Part shown: piece by piece, positions 27,009 through 36,622 of the stretch
How positions within the stretch are numbered: position 1 is the first letter of the stretch
Layout: every line of letters begins with the position of its first letter
Assembly: GCA_003223935.1 (NCBI GenBank)
Contig: QHXQ01000071.1
Location: 1 to 38,748, forward strand
Direction of reading: 5' to 3'
From: Acidobacteriota bacterium
GTDB taxonomy: Bacteria; Acidobacteriota; Blastocatellia; Pyrinomonadales; Pyrinomonadaceae
DNA: 38,748 nucleotides
Made by a program: the position numbers and the translations under genes
Notes under the pieces: generated by a model
Databases searched by the model: none
Seen by the model: only the letters and a program-made list of their open reading frames with translations
Told to the model about the DNA's origin: nothing

Positions 27009-29564
27009 CTAGCGCACGACTACGTTGACCAAACGATTCGGCACGACGATCACTTTGACGATCTCGCGCCCGTCGGTGTAGCTGCGCACACGCTCGTCGG
27101 CCAAAGCGGCGGCGCGCAACGTCTCTTCGGGCGTGTCGGGCGCAGCCGTGATGCGTGCGCGCAGTTTGCCGTTGATCTGGACCGGGATTTCCAGTTCCTC
27201 TTTGCGCGCCAGTTCCTCATCGGCTGCGGGCCAACGCGCGCCGCTCCCCAGCACGCCGTTCGTGTGCCCCAAGCCTGTCCACATCTCTTCGGCGATGTGC
27301 GGCGTAAACGGCGTCAACATCAAGACCAACGCCTCCAGAGCCTCGCGCACAGCGAAAGCGTCCGATGCAGAAGCTGACTCAGGCGCTAAACCGGAATCGC
27401 CCAACTCGTTCAGCAACTCCATCAATGCGGCGATTGATGTGTTGAAGTGCAACTGCTCGAAGTCGTCCGTGATGCGCGCAATCGTCTGATGCGTCTTGCG
27501 CCGTAAGCGCCGCGCCGCATCGCTGAATGTCTCGGTCGTCGCGTCGCGCGGCACGTCCGGCAAACTCTCGCGCCAACGATAGACCGTGTTATAGACGCGC
27601 CGCAGGAAACGCACAGCGCCTTCGATGCCCGTCTCTTGCCAACGCAGTTCATTCTCTGGCGGCGCGGCGAACATGATGAACAGGCGCACGGCGTCTGCGC
27701 CGTAGATGCCGATCATTTCGTCCGGGTCAACGCCGTTGCCGGCGGACTTAGACATCGCTTTCCACTCGCCCGTGCCCGCGATGACGTTCGTCACCATCCC
27801 TTGCGTCAACAACTTCATCACCGGCTCGTTGAATTTGATCAACCCGATGTCGCGCATCATCTTCGTCCAGAAGCGCGTGTACAACAGGTGCATGACCGCG
27901 TGCTCGATGCCGCCGATGTACTGATCCACGGGCGTCCAGTAGGCGACCACATCCTTGTCGAACGGCGCGCTCTGGTTGCGCGGATCGCAATAGCGGAAGA
28001 AGTACCAAGACGAATCAACGAACGTGTCCATCGTGTCGGTCTCACGCCGCGCCGGCTCGTTGCACTTCGGACAGGTCGTGTTGACAAACTCTGCGACGTT
28101 CGCCAAAGGCGATTGGCCCGTGCCCGTGAACTCTGCGCGTTCGGGCAGCACGACCGGCAAATCCTTCTCCGGCACAGGCACGATGCCGCAAGCGGCGCAA
28201 TAGATGACGGGGATCGGCGCGCCCCAGAAGCGTTGCCGCGAGATGCCCCAGTCGCGCAAGCGATATGTGACCGCCGGTTCGCCGAAGCCATGCGCCTGCG
28301 CATACTCCGCCATCTCGCGCATCGCCGCGTCAGACAGCTTGCCGCTCCAGTTGCCGCTATTGATCAGCACGCCGTAGTCCGTGAACGCGTGCGGCATCGT
28401 GCGCGAGTGATCCGCGCCCATCTCCGGGTCGTGCCTGAACTGCTCCTGCTCGTGCGTGACGCGCGCGATGACGCGGCGGATCGGCAGAGAGTATTTCTGC
28501 GCAAACTCGAAATCGCGTTCGTCGTGCGCGGGCACAGACATGACCGCGCCCGTGCCGTACTCCATCAACACGTAGTTGCCGACCCACACCGGAATCTGCT
28601 CGCCGCTAAACGGATTGATGGCGAACAAGCCCGTGTTCACGCCCTCTTTCGCTTCCTCTTCGCCCGGCTGTTTGACCGAGACCGCGCGGTTTGCTTTCAC
28701 GCGCGCCGCGAACTGTTCGACCTGATCCTTCAGCACTGATCCGGCCATCAACTTCGCCAGCAACGGATGCTCGGCGGCCACAACAATCGCGTTCGCGCCG
28801 TAGATCGTGTCCACGCGCGTCGTGAACACACGCACACGCTCGTCCGTGTCCTTGATCGGAAAATCAATGAACGCGCCGGAACTTTTGCCGATCCAGTTGC
28901 GCTGCATCGTCAACACGCGCTCGGGCCAGCCGCGTTCGATCTCCTGCATGTCATCCAACAGAGCTTGCGCGTAGTCGGTCGTGCGGATGAACCACTGCTC
29001 CAGATCGCGTTTCTCCACCGTCGCGCCGCAACGCCAACAGACGCCGCCCGACGATTGCTCGTTCGACAACACCGTCTCTTCCTTCGGACACCAATTCACC
29101 GGCGAGTTCTTACGGTAGATCAACCCGCGCTCCAACATCTTCAGGAAGAACCACTGATCCCACTTGTAGTATTCGGGCGTATGCGCCGCGACCTCGCGCC
29201 GCCAGTCGAAGCTGAAGCCCATGCGCTTGAACTGCGCGCGCATGTGCGCGATATTCTCTTCCGTCCACTCGCGCGGATGTATGTTGCGTTTGATCGCAGC
29301 CTGCTCGGCCGGTTGCCCGAAACTGTCCCAACCCATCGGATGGATCACGTTGCAGCCTTGCAGGCGTTTGTACCAAGACAGCGCATCGCCGATTGAGTAG
29401 TTGCGCACGTGCCCCATATGCAGAAAGCCCGACGGGTACGGCAACATCTCCAGACAATAAAACTCAGGTTTACTCTTGTCTGGTTCAACTTCAAACCCGC
29501 CGCTGTCCGCCCAGACCTGCTGCCACTTCTCTTCGATCTTTTCGGGAAAATATTTCTCGTCCAT
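27009..29564 (-). CDS. leuS: Leucyl-tRNA synthetase
   Basis: 851 residues, normal for bacterial LeuRS, which attaches leucine to tRNA-Leu. The N-terminus MDEKYFPEKIEEKWQQVWAD is followed by the HIGH motif in MLPYPSGFLHMGHVRNYSIG, the CP1 editing domain (VFTTRVDTIYGANAIVVA and VPAHDERDFEFAQKYSLPIR), CxxC zinc sites, the KMSKS-equivalent AMSKSAGN (first Lys replaced by Ala) and a C-terminal tRNA-binding domain ending VVPNRLVNVVVR. GAGGTG precedes the ATG at 29564. The gene is monocistronic in appearance, with a dyad after the stop. Confidence 0.97.
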   Translation of the reverse strand: MDEKYFPEKIEEKWQQVWADSGGFEVEPDKSKPEFYCLEMLPYPSGFLHMGHVRNYSIGDALSWYKRLQGCNVIHPMGWDSFGQPAEQAAIKRNIHPREWTEENIAHMRAQFKRMGFSFDWRREVAAHTPEYYKWDQWFFLKMLERGLIYRKNSPVNWCPKEETVLSNEQSSGGVCWRCGATVEKRDLEQWFIRTTDYAQALLDDMQEIERGWPERVLTMQRNWIGKSSGAFIDFPIKDTDERVRVFTTRVDTIYGANAIVVAAEHPLLAKLMAGSVLKDQVEQFAARVKANRAVSVKQPGEEEAKEGVNTGLFAINPFSGEQIPVWVGNYVLMEYGTGAVMSVPAHDERDFEFAQKYSLPIRRVIARVTHEQEQFRHDPEMGADHSRTMPHAFTDYGVLINSGNWSGKLSDAAMREMAEYAQAHGFGEPAVTYRLRDWGISRQRFWGAPIPVIYCAACGIVPVPEKDLPVVLPERAEFTGTGQSPLANVAEFVNTTCPKCNEPARRETDTMDTFVDSSWYFFRYCDPRNQSAPFDKDVVAYWTPVDQYIGGIEHAVMHLLYTRFWTKMMRDIGLIKFNEPVMKLLTQGMVTNVIAGTGEWKAMSKSAGNGVDPDEMIGIYGADAVRLFIMFAAPPENELRWQETGIEGAVRFLRRVYNTVYRWRESLPDVPRDATTETFSDAARRLRRKTHQTIARITDDFEQLHFNTSIAALMELLNELGDSGLAPESASASDAFAVREALEALVLMLTPFTPHIAEEMWTGLGHTNGVLGSGARWPAADEELARKEELEIPVQINGKLRARITAAPDTPEETLRAAALADERVRSYTDGREIVKVIVVPNRLVNVVVR

Positions 29565-29756
29565 CGTTCACACCTCACCTAGTCCTCACACATCTTCACC
29601 GACCGTTGGCGCACGAAGCAAGGCGCGAGACCTCGCTCATGCACTGACGGTATAACTATTACTTTAATTTTTTTGTGGATGAAGAGACGCCGTCGCAGAG
29701 CGCGCCGAACGTCAGGCGCGGCAACCGGACGGCACCATAAGGAGGAGTTTCACTGG

Positions 29757-29999
29757 ATGACTAAAACGTCTCATAGCAAAATCAAACGTGCGCAATCTCA
29801 CACAGGTTGCGTTATCTTAACCCGGGTGCGGCGCACTTGTCGAATAATTTTATGCGCCGCGCCAAACTGCTCAGAAGACACAAGACCCGTCGGGCGAAAT
29901 ATAGTCGCCCCAAGAGCGGCTTCGTCGGCGCGAACGTTCGCGCCGACGAAGCCGTGTTCGTCTGTTCGGGTAAGCCTACTCGACCGTGTAGTTTATTGA
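29757..29999 (+). CDS. Possible small basic protein (doubtful)
   Basis: An ATG at 29757 with a strong AAGGAGGAG site about 9 bases upstream opens an 80-residue frame (MTKTSHSKIKRAQSHTGCVI, basic, no known motif). Against it: the frame runs through a perfect 38-base palindrome (29917-29954) and overlaps the end of the minus-strand lipoprotein gene by 24 bases. A second frame from 29807 gives a different basic peptide. The good ribosome site argues for some translation, but the true end or frame may be shorter. If it is not coding, 29565-29975 is a 411-base intergenic region holding a T-rich stretch (29656-29672), this ribosome-site-like sequence and the palindrome. Confidence 0.3.
   Translation: MTKTSHSKIKRAQSHTGCVILTRVRRTCRIILCAAPNCSEDTRPVGRNIVAPRAASSARTFAPTKPCSSVRVSLLDRVVY
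29917..29954. repeat. Perfect 38-base palindrome before the 29976 gene end
   Basis: 29917-29935 is the exact reverse complement of 29936-29954 with no loop. It lies 22 bases past the stop of the minus-strand lipoprotein gene. Another hairpin, gggcga/tcgccc (29892-29910), is adjacent. It equals in length the palindrome at 17305-17342, but the sequence differs. Confidence 0.9.
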
Positions 30000-30473
30000 T
30001 TGACCGAGATCGCCATTGATGTAAACCTCGACCTTGTACTGCCCTTTAGGCCAATCCTGTGGCAGCGACAAGTGCGCTTTGACGATATTTTCGAGCGAGC
30101 CGGTGGTGTAGTCCACATCTTTAATCTTTGAACCCTTCTCCTCGCCTTCCACGTCCACCGCGATCCAACTGAACTTCATCTGCGTGCCCTTGGCGAGCTT
30201 GTTCAACTCGGCGACGCAATAGACGGTGTGATCGGTCGGACTGAAGGTCGTCGTCGCCTTACCGTCACTGCTTTTCGCCATGTACAGATTGTCAATGTGC
30301 ACGCCCGCCGGATTGGTGTTGGCTTTGGGCGTTGCGTTGGTGTTGGCGTTGCTCGTCGAGTTGGCGTTGTTGGCATTGTTGGCGTTGTTGCTGTTGTTCG
30401 TATTGCCCATCTTGCAGGCTAACGCCACAAAGAGCAGCAGACCGATGGCAAGCAGACTGGGGTGGTGCCTCAT
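29976..30473 (-). CDS. Lipoprotein with Asn-rich linker, function unknown
   Basis: 165 residues from the ATG at 30473, preceded by GAAGGAGA at a good distance; a TTG six bases upstream would be too close. The signal peptide ends in a lipobox, FVALAC, so the mature protein should be lipid-anchored. A low-complexity Asn/Ala/Thr linker follows (GNTNNSNNANNANNANSTSN), coded by near-repeats of GTTGGC/GTTGTT. The C-terminal 110 residues form a globular beta-rich domain (VHIDNLYMAKSSDGKATTTF, VYCVAELNKLAKGTQMKFSW, GQYKVEVYINGDLGQSINYT). No family was recognised. It is downstream of endonuclease IV on the same strand, with a short gap. Confidence 0.8.
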   Translation of the reverse strand: MRHHPSLLAIGLLLFVALACKMGNTNNSNNANNANNANSTSNANTNATPKANTNPAGVHIDNLYMAKSSDGKATTTFSPTDHTVYCVAELNKLAKGTQMKFSWIAVDVEGEEKGSKIKDVDYTTGSLENIVKAHLSLPQDWPKGQYKVEVYINGDLGQSINYTVE

Positions 30474-30499
30474 CTTCAAGTCTCCTTCTCAAATCTTGT

Positions 30500-31411
30500 T
30501 CAGGTAGAGCGTCGAGCAGTTGCGACGAAAGAGCGTAACACATTCAGGTTGCGCGCGTCGTCACCTATTGTGTCCTGCGGCGTCTCCAACAGGAAAGCGG
30601 CGTGCGCGAGTTGGGGATGCCGGGCGACGCGGCGCAGGGCTTCAAGACCGATGTGGCCGAGACCGATGTGCCAGTGGCGATCCACGCGCGAATTATACGC
30701 GGCCTTTGAGTCGTTGAAATGCACCGCACGGATGTTCTCTGTGCCGACGTTGCGCTCGATGGCTTCGATGGTGGCGGCCAAGCCATCTGCTTCGCGCAGA
30801 TCGTAACCGGCGGTGAAAGCGTGCGCCGTGTCGAAGCAGACGCCGAGCCGAAGCGCCGTGCAGCGTTCGCTGATCGCGCGCAGATGCTCGAAGCGATGAC
30901 CGATGCACGCGCCCTGCCCGGCGGTGTTCTCCAACAGGATACGCAACTGTTTGAGATCAAGGTCGGCGGCGGCCCGTTGCAAGCTCTCGGCGCAAGTGCG
31001 TATGCCGTCCGCCTCGCAGGCGTTCTTGGCGCTGCCTGGATGCACGACCAGATAATCCGCACCGAGCGCAAGGCCGCGCTCGATCTCTTCGCGAAACGAA
31101 GCGATGGATTTTTCCCGAATCAACGGATCGGCCGCCGCCAAGTTGATCAGATAGTTCGCATGAATGACGACCGGTGCGATCTTTGTTTCCGCGCGCACAC
31201 GATGAAAAGTTTCGATCTCTTCATCGCGCAACGCACGCGCCTGCCAGCCGCGCGGGTTGCGCGAGAATATCTGCACCGTGTCGCAGTTATGCTCATGCGC
31301 TTTCAAGAGCGCGTTCTGCAAGCCGCCCGCAATCGGCGCATGAAAACCGATCCGAGGCCGCGTTGCGTGCGCCTGTTGCTGTGCTTGTTCTTTCGCTTGG
31401 CTCGTTCTCAC
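30500..31411 (-). CDS. nfo: Endonuclease IV (AP endonuclease)
   Basis: 303 residues. Nfo cleaves the phosphodiester bond 5' of abasic sites in base excision repair, using three zinc ions. Family blocks and zinc ligands are present: RIGFHAPIAGGLQNALLKA, VVIHANYLIN, YLVVHPGSAKN, ILLENTAGQG, LGVCFDTAHAFTAGYD, IRAVHFNDSKA, DRHWHIGLGHIGLEALRR and AFLLETPQD. The start is a GTG overlapping the dipeptidase stop (GTGA at 31411-31408), so the two are translationally coupled. The first 20 residues are a variable Gln/Ala-rich extension. Identification is firm. Confidence 0.94.
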   Translation of the reverse strand: MRTSQAKEQAQQQAHATRPRIGFHAPIAGGLQNALLKAHEHNCDTVQIFSRNPRGWQARALRDEEIETFHRVRAETKIAPVVIHANYLINLAAADPLIREKSIASFREEIERGLALGADYLVVHPGSAKNACEADGIRTCAESLQRAAADLDLKQLRILLENTAGQGACIGHRFEHLRAISERCTALRLGVCFDTAHAFTAGYDLREADGLAATIEAIERNVGTENIRAVHFNDSKAAYNSRVDRHWHIGLGHIGLEALRRVARHPQLAHAAFLLETPQDTIGDDARNLNVLRSFVATARRST

Positions 31412-32682
31412 TTCTTCGTCGCTTGCTCGCTGCCGCGCTCAACTTCCGCCATCACGCGCAGCATGTTGCCGCCAAGAATCTTGTCAACGTCCGGCTCGCT
31501 GTAGCCGCGCCGCAAAAGTTCTCTCGTCAGGTTCGGCAAGTCCGCGACCGACGAGAGATCGGCGGGCACGGCCTGCGTGCCGTCGAAGTCCGAGCCGATG
31601 CCGACGTGATCGATGCCGACAAGTTTGACGATGTAATCAATATGATCCACGACGCGCGCCAGCGAGACCGGCGGCAGACGTTTCAAGTATTCGCGCTCGC
31701 GCACGCGGTCGCGCACAAGCTTACGCTGCGCGGGCGTGCCCTGCGCTTGGTGCGAGGCGGCTTCGACCATCGGGGTGATCTCTGCGTCAACTTTTCTTTG
31801 CGCGTCGCGCCAGCCGGGTTCGAGAAAGGCGGGATAGAAGATGACGCAGCAGACGCCGCCCGTGCGTGCGAGCGCGCGCAGTTGCTCGTCCGTCAGGTTG
31901 CGCGGCACATTGACGAGTGTGCGCACGCCCGAGTGCGTGGCGACGACCGGACTCTTTGATGTTTCGATGATGTCCCAGAAAGTTTTATCTGAAACGTGCG
32001 ACACGTCAACCATCATGCCGAGCCGGTTCATCTCGCGGATCACATTGCGCCCGAAATCATTCAAGCCCCGCGCATCGCCCACGGCATCACCGCTTGATCC
32101 GGCCCAACTCGTCGAGACAGACCAAGCGGGCGACATGTAGCGCACGCCCAACTTATAATACTTCTCGACGTTCTCAAGTCGTTCGTCAATCGCATAGCCG
32201 CCTTCGAGACCCATCAGTGCGGCGATCTTGCCAGCGCCCGCGATGCGCCGCACGTCCGCTGCGGTCGTCGCCAACTCCCAAGTCTCTGGATGCTCTGCGG
32301 CGAGCGCGCGTACCGCAGCGATCTGACGGTCGGCGCGATCAATCGCGGACTGCCCGCCGCCGCCGAAGTGTTCCGGCTCGACCCAGATGGAGAAGAACTG
32401 CGCGTCGAGGCCGCCCGCTCTGGCGCGCACGGCGTCGAAGTGGCCGTCTGCAAGTTTCTGATTGATATCCGCGCCTTCGTCAAGCATGCGCTGCACCGTG
32501 TCGGCGTGCATGTCAACGACGATGGCGCGTGTGTGTATGGACGCTGGATCGTTGGCGTTTGAGTTCGCGTCAGTGGCCGCTTGATGGTCTGTCATTTCCG
32601 GCATGCGCTGTGCCGTGCAAGCGAGCGAAGCAAGTAGCGCGCCGCTCAGACACCAACTCAGGCACATGCGCGCGTGTCGCAT
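31408..32682 (-). CDS. Membrane dipeptidase (peptidase M19), lipoprotein
   Basis: 424 residues from the ATG at 32682; a longer frame to 32784 gives an unlikely N-terminus. The signal sequence ends in a lipobox (LLASLAC), so the enzyme is anchored at the membrane. M19 zinc-site residues are present: HAD in VVDMHADTVQRML, Glu in ALMGLEGGYAID, His in VDVSHVSDKTFWD, His in VATHSGVRTLVN and Asp in HVGIGSDFDGTQ. Relatives cleave dipeptides, including D-amino-acid ones, so cell-wall or peptide scavenging is likely. It is coupled to nfo by a 4-base overlap, although the two have no obvious shared pathway. Confidence 0.92.
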   Translation of the reverse strand: MRHARMCLSWCLSGALLASLACTAQRMPEMTDHQAATDANSNANDPASIHTRAIVVDMHADTVQRMLDEGADINQKLADGHFDAVRARAGGLDAQFFSIWVEPEHFGGGGQSAIDRADRQIAAVRALAAEHPETWELATTAADVRRIAGAGKIAALMGLEGGYAIDERLENVEKYYKLGVRYMSPAWSVSTSWAGSSGDAVGDARGLNDFGRNVIREMNRLGMMVDVSHVSDKTFWDIIETSKSPVVATHSGVRTLVNVPRNLTDEQLRALARTGGVCCVIFYPAFLEPGWRDAQRKVDAEITPMVEAASHQAQGTPAQRKLVRDRVREREYLKRLPPVSLARVVDHIDYIVKLVGIDHVGIGSDFDGTQAVPADLSSVADLPNLTRELLRRGYSEPDVDKILGGNMLRVMAEVERGSEQATKK

Positions 32683-32823
32683 CGAACACCAGCAGACATA
32701 GAATAATGTCGAACGATGCAGATGGTACGCGCCTTGTCCGGCGCGAAGCAAGCGAGAGCAGTAGCATCTGCGCCGAGCAGACAAAGTAGCGCCGGTTTGC
32801 GACCAGCGCGCCTGCTCATGCGC

Positions 32824-35800
32824 TCACTTGCCGCCAGCAGGCGCGTTGGACTTCAAGCTCAATCTTCCTTTCTTGAACGGCGCTGGGCCGGCCGCGCCCG
32901 TCGTGGCCTTGATATTGACGAAGAAATGAAACGCGCCGGTCGCCTGCACGCCGAGTTTGAACTCGACGTTGACGCTTGCGCCCGCGCTCAACGGCGCGGC
33001 TGGCGCGATGACGCCGACCGCAAGCGAAGCGTTGAGACCGCCGCCGAGATTCTGTGCGGGCGGTTGTTCGAGCGTGAGCGCGCTCAACGTGACGGGCGTG
33101 TTGTCCATGCGCGTCACGGTCGCGGCCACAGAGTTGAGCGCACGCAGATCGGCCGCGCCGCTCGTCGGGTTGTTCAGCGTCGTGATGTCCACGATGCGGA
33201 AGCGCAAGGCTGTTACGGGCACGCCCGTGTTGTTGGTGAACTTGCGGCGAATCGAGAGCGTGCCGAAGGTCGATTTGTTGGCCGGATCGGATGTAGTGTC
33301 GCGCACACGCGCGCACGCGCTCGTCGGGTCGGTTGAAGTGCCGGCACACTGCGGGTCGATCAGCGACGCTTTGATCTGCGCGTTGCGCTGGACCGGGCTG
33401 GCGAGATTTTCAGGCCCCGGTGCGCCGAGCGCGACCGGCGTGCCGTTCAGATCGCCCGTCACCGAGACGAGCACGAAGTCTGCCGCGTTGTCGTCCGTGT
33501 CCTGCGGCAGTCCCGTTGTCAGCTTGCGCACGAAAGCATACTGCGCGCTCGCTGTGCCCGTGTGACTGAATGGCAACCCTGCGCCCTCGCGGTAGAGCGT
33601 TGGGGCGGTGTTGAAGCCGACAGCGTCGAGCAGATTCGCCGGGTTGGGCGACGCGCTCGTGCTGAACAGAGCGATGCCGTCGCTCGTGGACAGGTTATTG
33701 CCCTGCGCGTCGTGATCGGCTGCGGCGTAGGCCGAGAGACTGTAGCCGTTGCTATTCGCGAGTAGGTAGTGGCCGCGCGCGGGGATCATCGTGCCGTTCG
33801 GGATGATGTAGTGCGCCAAGCCATCCGAAGCGAAGAGGGCGAAGCCGGCCGAGGCATCCGTCGTGCTGACGGTGATGTCGGCGTTGGTGTTGTTGTAAGC
33901 CTCTACGAACTCGTCGTCCGTACCACCGGGGCCGCGCAGGCGGAACTCGCTGATGATGAGATCGCCCGGATTGAGCGGCGGCGCGCTGTTGTTGACCGTC
34001 GTCGGATCGCTGTCCGAGTTGTTGGCTGCGTTCGCGTCGTCCGGCGTGGAGACTGTGGCAGTGTTAATCACCGAAGGCACGGCCGCCTGCGCGACGCCGA
34101 CGGTGAGCGTGATGGCGCTTGCGGCAGAAGGCGCGAGCGGGCCCGCGTTGGTGCAGGTCACGTTCTGCCCGTTGGCTGAACAGTTCCAACCCGTGCCCGT
34201 GCCGGAGACGAAGCTCAAGCCCGCAGGCAGCGTGTCGGTGACAGTGAGCATGCCGGTGGTGCTGCACGTGCCGACGTCGGTGACGGTCAGCGTGTATGTG
34301 CCGTTCGTGCCGACGGTGAAGTTGCCGTTGTGACTCTTATCAATTGCGAGGTCGGGCGTGTTGAGCGTTAAGGTCGCCGCGTTGGAAGTCGCGGTGATGC
34401 CGAGCGAACTGGTGACGACCACATCGTAGCTGGCCACGTCGCCCGCACCGACGGGATTGATGGTCAGCGTGGCGTTGGTAGTGCCGGAGATATGATTCGG
34501 CTCGTCTGACAAAGGCGTGCCATCTTTGCGCCACTGGAAGGCGCTCGCGCCGTTCGCGTTCACGGAAAAGTTGGCGCTGCCGCCGGGACAGGCGGCTTGG
34601 TTGCCGGGCTGCGCATTGATTACGAGAGGGCAGCCGGTGTCGAGCACGAAGCCGCTTGTGTTGTTGAGATGGCTTATGCCGAAGGCGGTGATGGTGCCGG
34701 GCGTCGCGCCGACGGTCTGCGTGTCAACGTCAACGTCAACGAGCGAGAAGGTGCCACCGCCTGACCATGTGCGCTGTGTTGCGTTGGTGGAGCGAAGCTG
34801 AAGCGGGTCGGAGGCGTTGGGGTCTGAACAGCCCGTGCCGCCGCCGTTGAGGTTGACGATGCCGCTATCGTTGAGGTCGCCGCCGAGCGTGAGGTCGCCC
34901 GTGCCGAAGTCGCGCAGAGTTCCGTTTGCGCCGATGGTCAGGGTGTTGGAGGTTTGCAGGTTGGAGGACGCGCCCTGATCGAGCGTGCCGGAGGTGATGT
35001 TGAGCGCTTGCCCGCCGTTGAGAATGAGATCGCTGGCGAGCATCACCTTGCCGGTTGGTTTGTTGATCGTCCACGTACCGATAGGATTCGCGCCGCCGTT
35101 GTTTGTGAAGGTCTGATTCGCGGAGCCTGAGAAAGTAAGCGGCACTTGGCCGCCATCGAAGTTCGGGCCGATGGTGACAGCAGCACGCCCTTCAATGGTG
35201 TTGCCGTTCACTATGCCGTCATTAAAGGCGAGCGCGCCCAAGACCACGACGGGGCCGCCGAAGATGGTTCGCGTCTGCCCGTTCCCGTCGTTGAAGTTCA
35301 CGTTGTTGAAGTTCTCCGCTCCGAGGTCAGCTTCAAACGAACCGCCGCCGGTGGCGTCGAAGGTGACGGTGCCGTTGTTGTGGTTGAAAGTGCCGCCGCC
35401 ACCGTGGTCGTAGCTGAAGCCGAGAAAGAGCGTGCCCGTCGTCGAGGTGAATGTGCCGCCGTGGAGGTCAAATTCGTTGGTCACGCCTATGTCGCCGCTG
35501 CCGCCGTTGAAGCTGCCGCTGTTCTGGGTGTAGCCAAAATCTCCGACGGTGATCGTCGAACTGCCTGCTTGCGTGATCATGCCCGTATAGCCGGAGTTGA
35601 TCTGCATGCCGCGCACGTTGATGCTCACGTCAATCGTGGCGTCCTTCGTGCTCGTGCCGTCGAAGAAGACGATGTCACTCGAACCGGGCACGGTGTCGCC
35701 GCTCCAGTTAGCCGCTTCGGACCAGTTGTTGGTCGTGCCGCCGCCATCCCACGTCACGTTGGCGGCTGAAGCGTGGCGCGTGTAGAAGAAGGACGCCCCG

Positions 35801-35922
35801 ACGGCGATGAGCAGGACGCACGCGAGTTGCCAGAGAATGTGCCGTGCGCGTGGGCTACGTGCGTACCGTGCGCCTACCGACTTACCATTCAGACCGGCGA
35901 ATGAACTCTTGTTGCTAATCAT
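32824..35922 (-). CDS. Large surface protein: beta-rich repeat region, Ig-like, DUF11 and lamin-tail-like domains
   Basis: 1032 residues, with GAAGGAGA before the ATG. After a signal-anchor (HILWQLACVLLIAVGASFFY) the first 430 residues are Gly/Asn/Thr-rich strands (NVTWDGGGTTNNWSEAANWS, FDLHGGTFTSTTGTLFLGFS), like the beta-helix passenger of exported proteins. About 436-525 is an Ig-like domain (PLVINAQPGNQAACPGGSAN, FQWRKDGTPLSDEPNHISG), about 526-615 a DUF11 module (LAIDKSHNGNFTVGTNGTYT, DTLPAGLSFVSGTGTGWNC), about 656-800 resembles a lamin-tail domain (DLIISEFRLRGPGGTDDEFV). The rest is beta-rich (VPVTALRFRIVDITTLNN). No clear C-terminal sorting signal was seen. A cell-surface adhesion or binding role is inferred. 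Confidence 0.8.
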   Translation of the reverse strand: MISNKSSFAGLNGKSVGARYARSPRARHILWQLACVLLIAVGASFFYTRHASAANVTWDGGGTTNNWSEAANWSGDTVPGSSDIVFFDGTSTKDATIDVSINVRGMQINSGYTGMITQAGSSTITVGDFGYTQNSGSFNGGSGDIGVTNEFDLHGGTFTSTTGTLFLGFSYDHGGGGTFNHNNGTVTFDATGGGSFEADLGAENFNNVNFNDGNGQTRTIFGGPVVVLGALAFNDGIVNGNTIEGRAAVTIGPNFDGGQVPLTFSGSANQTFTNNGGANPIGTWTINKPTGKVMLASDLILNGGQALNITSGTLDQGASSNLQTSNTLTIGANGTLRDFGTGDLTLGGDLNDSGIVNLNGGGTGCSDPNASDPLQLRSTNATQRTWSGGGTFSLVDVDVDTQTVGATPGTITAFGISHLNNTSGFVLDTGCPLVINAQPGNQAACPGGSANFSVNANGASAFQWRKDGTPLSDEPNHISGTTNATLTINPVGAGDVASYDVVVTSSLGITATSNAATLTLNTPDLAIDKSHNGNFTVGTNGTYTLTVTDVGTCSTTGMLTVTDTLPAGLSFVSGTGTGWNCSANGQNVTCTNAGPLAPSAASAITLTVGVAQAAVPSVINTATVSTPDDANAANNSDSDPTTVNNSAPPLNPGDLIISEFRLRGPGGTDDEFVEAYNNTNADITVSTTDASAGFALFASDGLAHYIIPNGTMIPARGHYLLANSNGYSLSAYAAADHDAQGNNLSTSDGIALFSTSASPNPANLLDAVGFNTAPTLYREGAGLPFSHTGTASAQYAFVRKLTTGLPQDTDDNAADFVLVSVTGDLNGTPVALGAPGPENLASPVQRNAQIKASLIDPQCAGTSTDPTSACARVRDTTSDPANKSTFGTLSIRRKFTNNTGVPVTALRFRIVDITTLNNPTSGAADLRALNSVAATVTRMDNTPVTLSALTLEQPPAQNLGGGLNASLAVGVIAPAAPLSAGASVNVEFKLGVQATGAFHFFVNIKATTGAAGPAPFKKGRLSLKSNAPAGGK

Positions 35923-35954
35923 GGCGATCTCCTTCTGCTGATTGTTCGCGACGT

Positions 35955-36350
35955 TCAGCGTTTGTCCGTCAGTGAATCGAATCCTTCATCTCCACCAGCG
36001 AGCGCGGCGTTCGTGGCTGAATCTTTTTGCGCGCTCAACTCTGAGGCCGCGCCGTCCGTGCTGAGGCCGCGCACGTCTTCGGCTGCGCGCAGGGCTTGCG
36101 GCAGAGAGTTGAGGCAGACGAGCAGAGCGCCCGTCGTCGTCTCAATGAAGTGGACGCGGCCCGCTTCGACCCAACCGAAGACTGTGCGCGCGCTCACTTC
36201 GGCCACGAGCGCCGCCACGTCCGGCGGCACCATCTCAACCGCCGCGCCGCATGCCTCACACCAGACCGGCGCGAGCCGACGCGTCCTGCGCTTGACCTCG
36301 ATCTCGACCTCGGTCTCGATGAAGACCTCAGTTCTCTTTTTCCTTCTCAT
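35955..36350 (-). CDS. Small zinc-ribbon protein with helix-turn-helix-like segment
   Basis: 131 residues from the ATG at 36350, with GGAGACC upstream; the frame upstream to 36515 lacks a start signal. An N-terminal run of charged residues (MRRKKRTEVFIETEVEIEVK) leads to WCEAC (Cys31, Cys34), half of a zinc ribbon, then EVSARTVFGWVEAGRVHFIE, which looks like a MerR/excisionase-type winged-helix segment. The C-terminus is acidic and Ser/Asp-rich. A transcription-linked role is plausible. It lies downstream of and divergent from the winged-helix/TPR regulator; I have seen such small proteins beside similar regulators, which is memory and not shown here. Confidence 0.6.
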   Translation of the reverse strand: MRRKKRTEVFIETEVEIEVKRRTRRLAPVWCEACGAAVEMVPPDVAALVAEVSARTVFGWVEAGRVHFIETTTGALLVCLNSLPQALRAAEDVRGLSTDGAASELSAQKDSATNAALAGGDEGFDSLTDKR

Positions 36351-36622
36351 CTGGTCTCCGAAGCCGTCTCGGAAATCTCGGCCTGCCGGACTCTCCATCT
36401 CACGGACGCACATCATTGGCTTACAAACTTTCACAGCGCGTGGCCTCAAATGCCCTATTGCCCGATTAGCCCGACCGGCGTAGAATCGCCGACGCCCCGG
36501 ACAGAAAACCTGCATGCCCCAAAGTCGGCGTTGATGTTGCGCCCGCGCACGATGCGCAGTCCTTTAGAAACGCATTAATTCGTCTTAATAATTTTCTTAA
36601 GCAACAGAAAGCCAGCCGCTTT

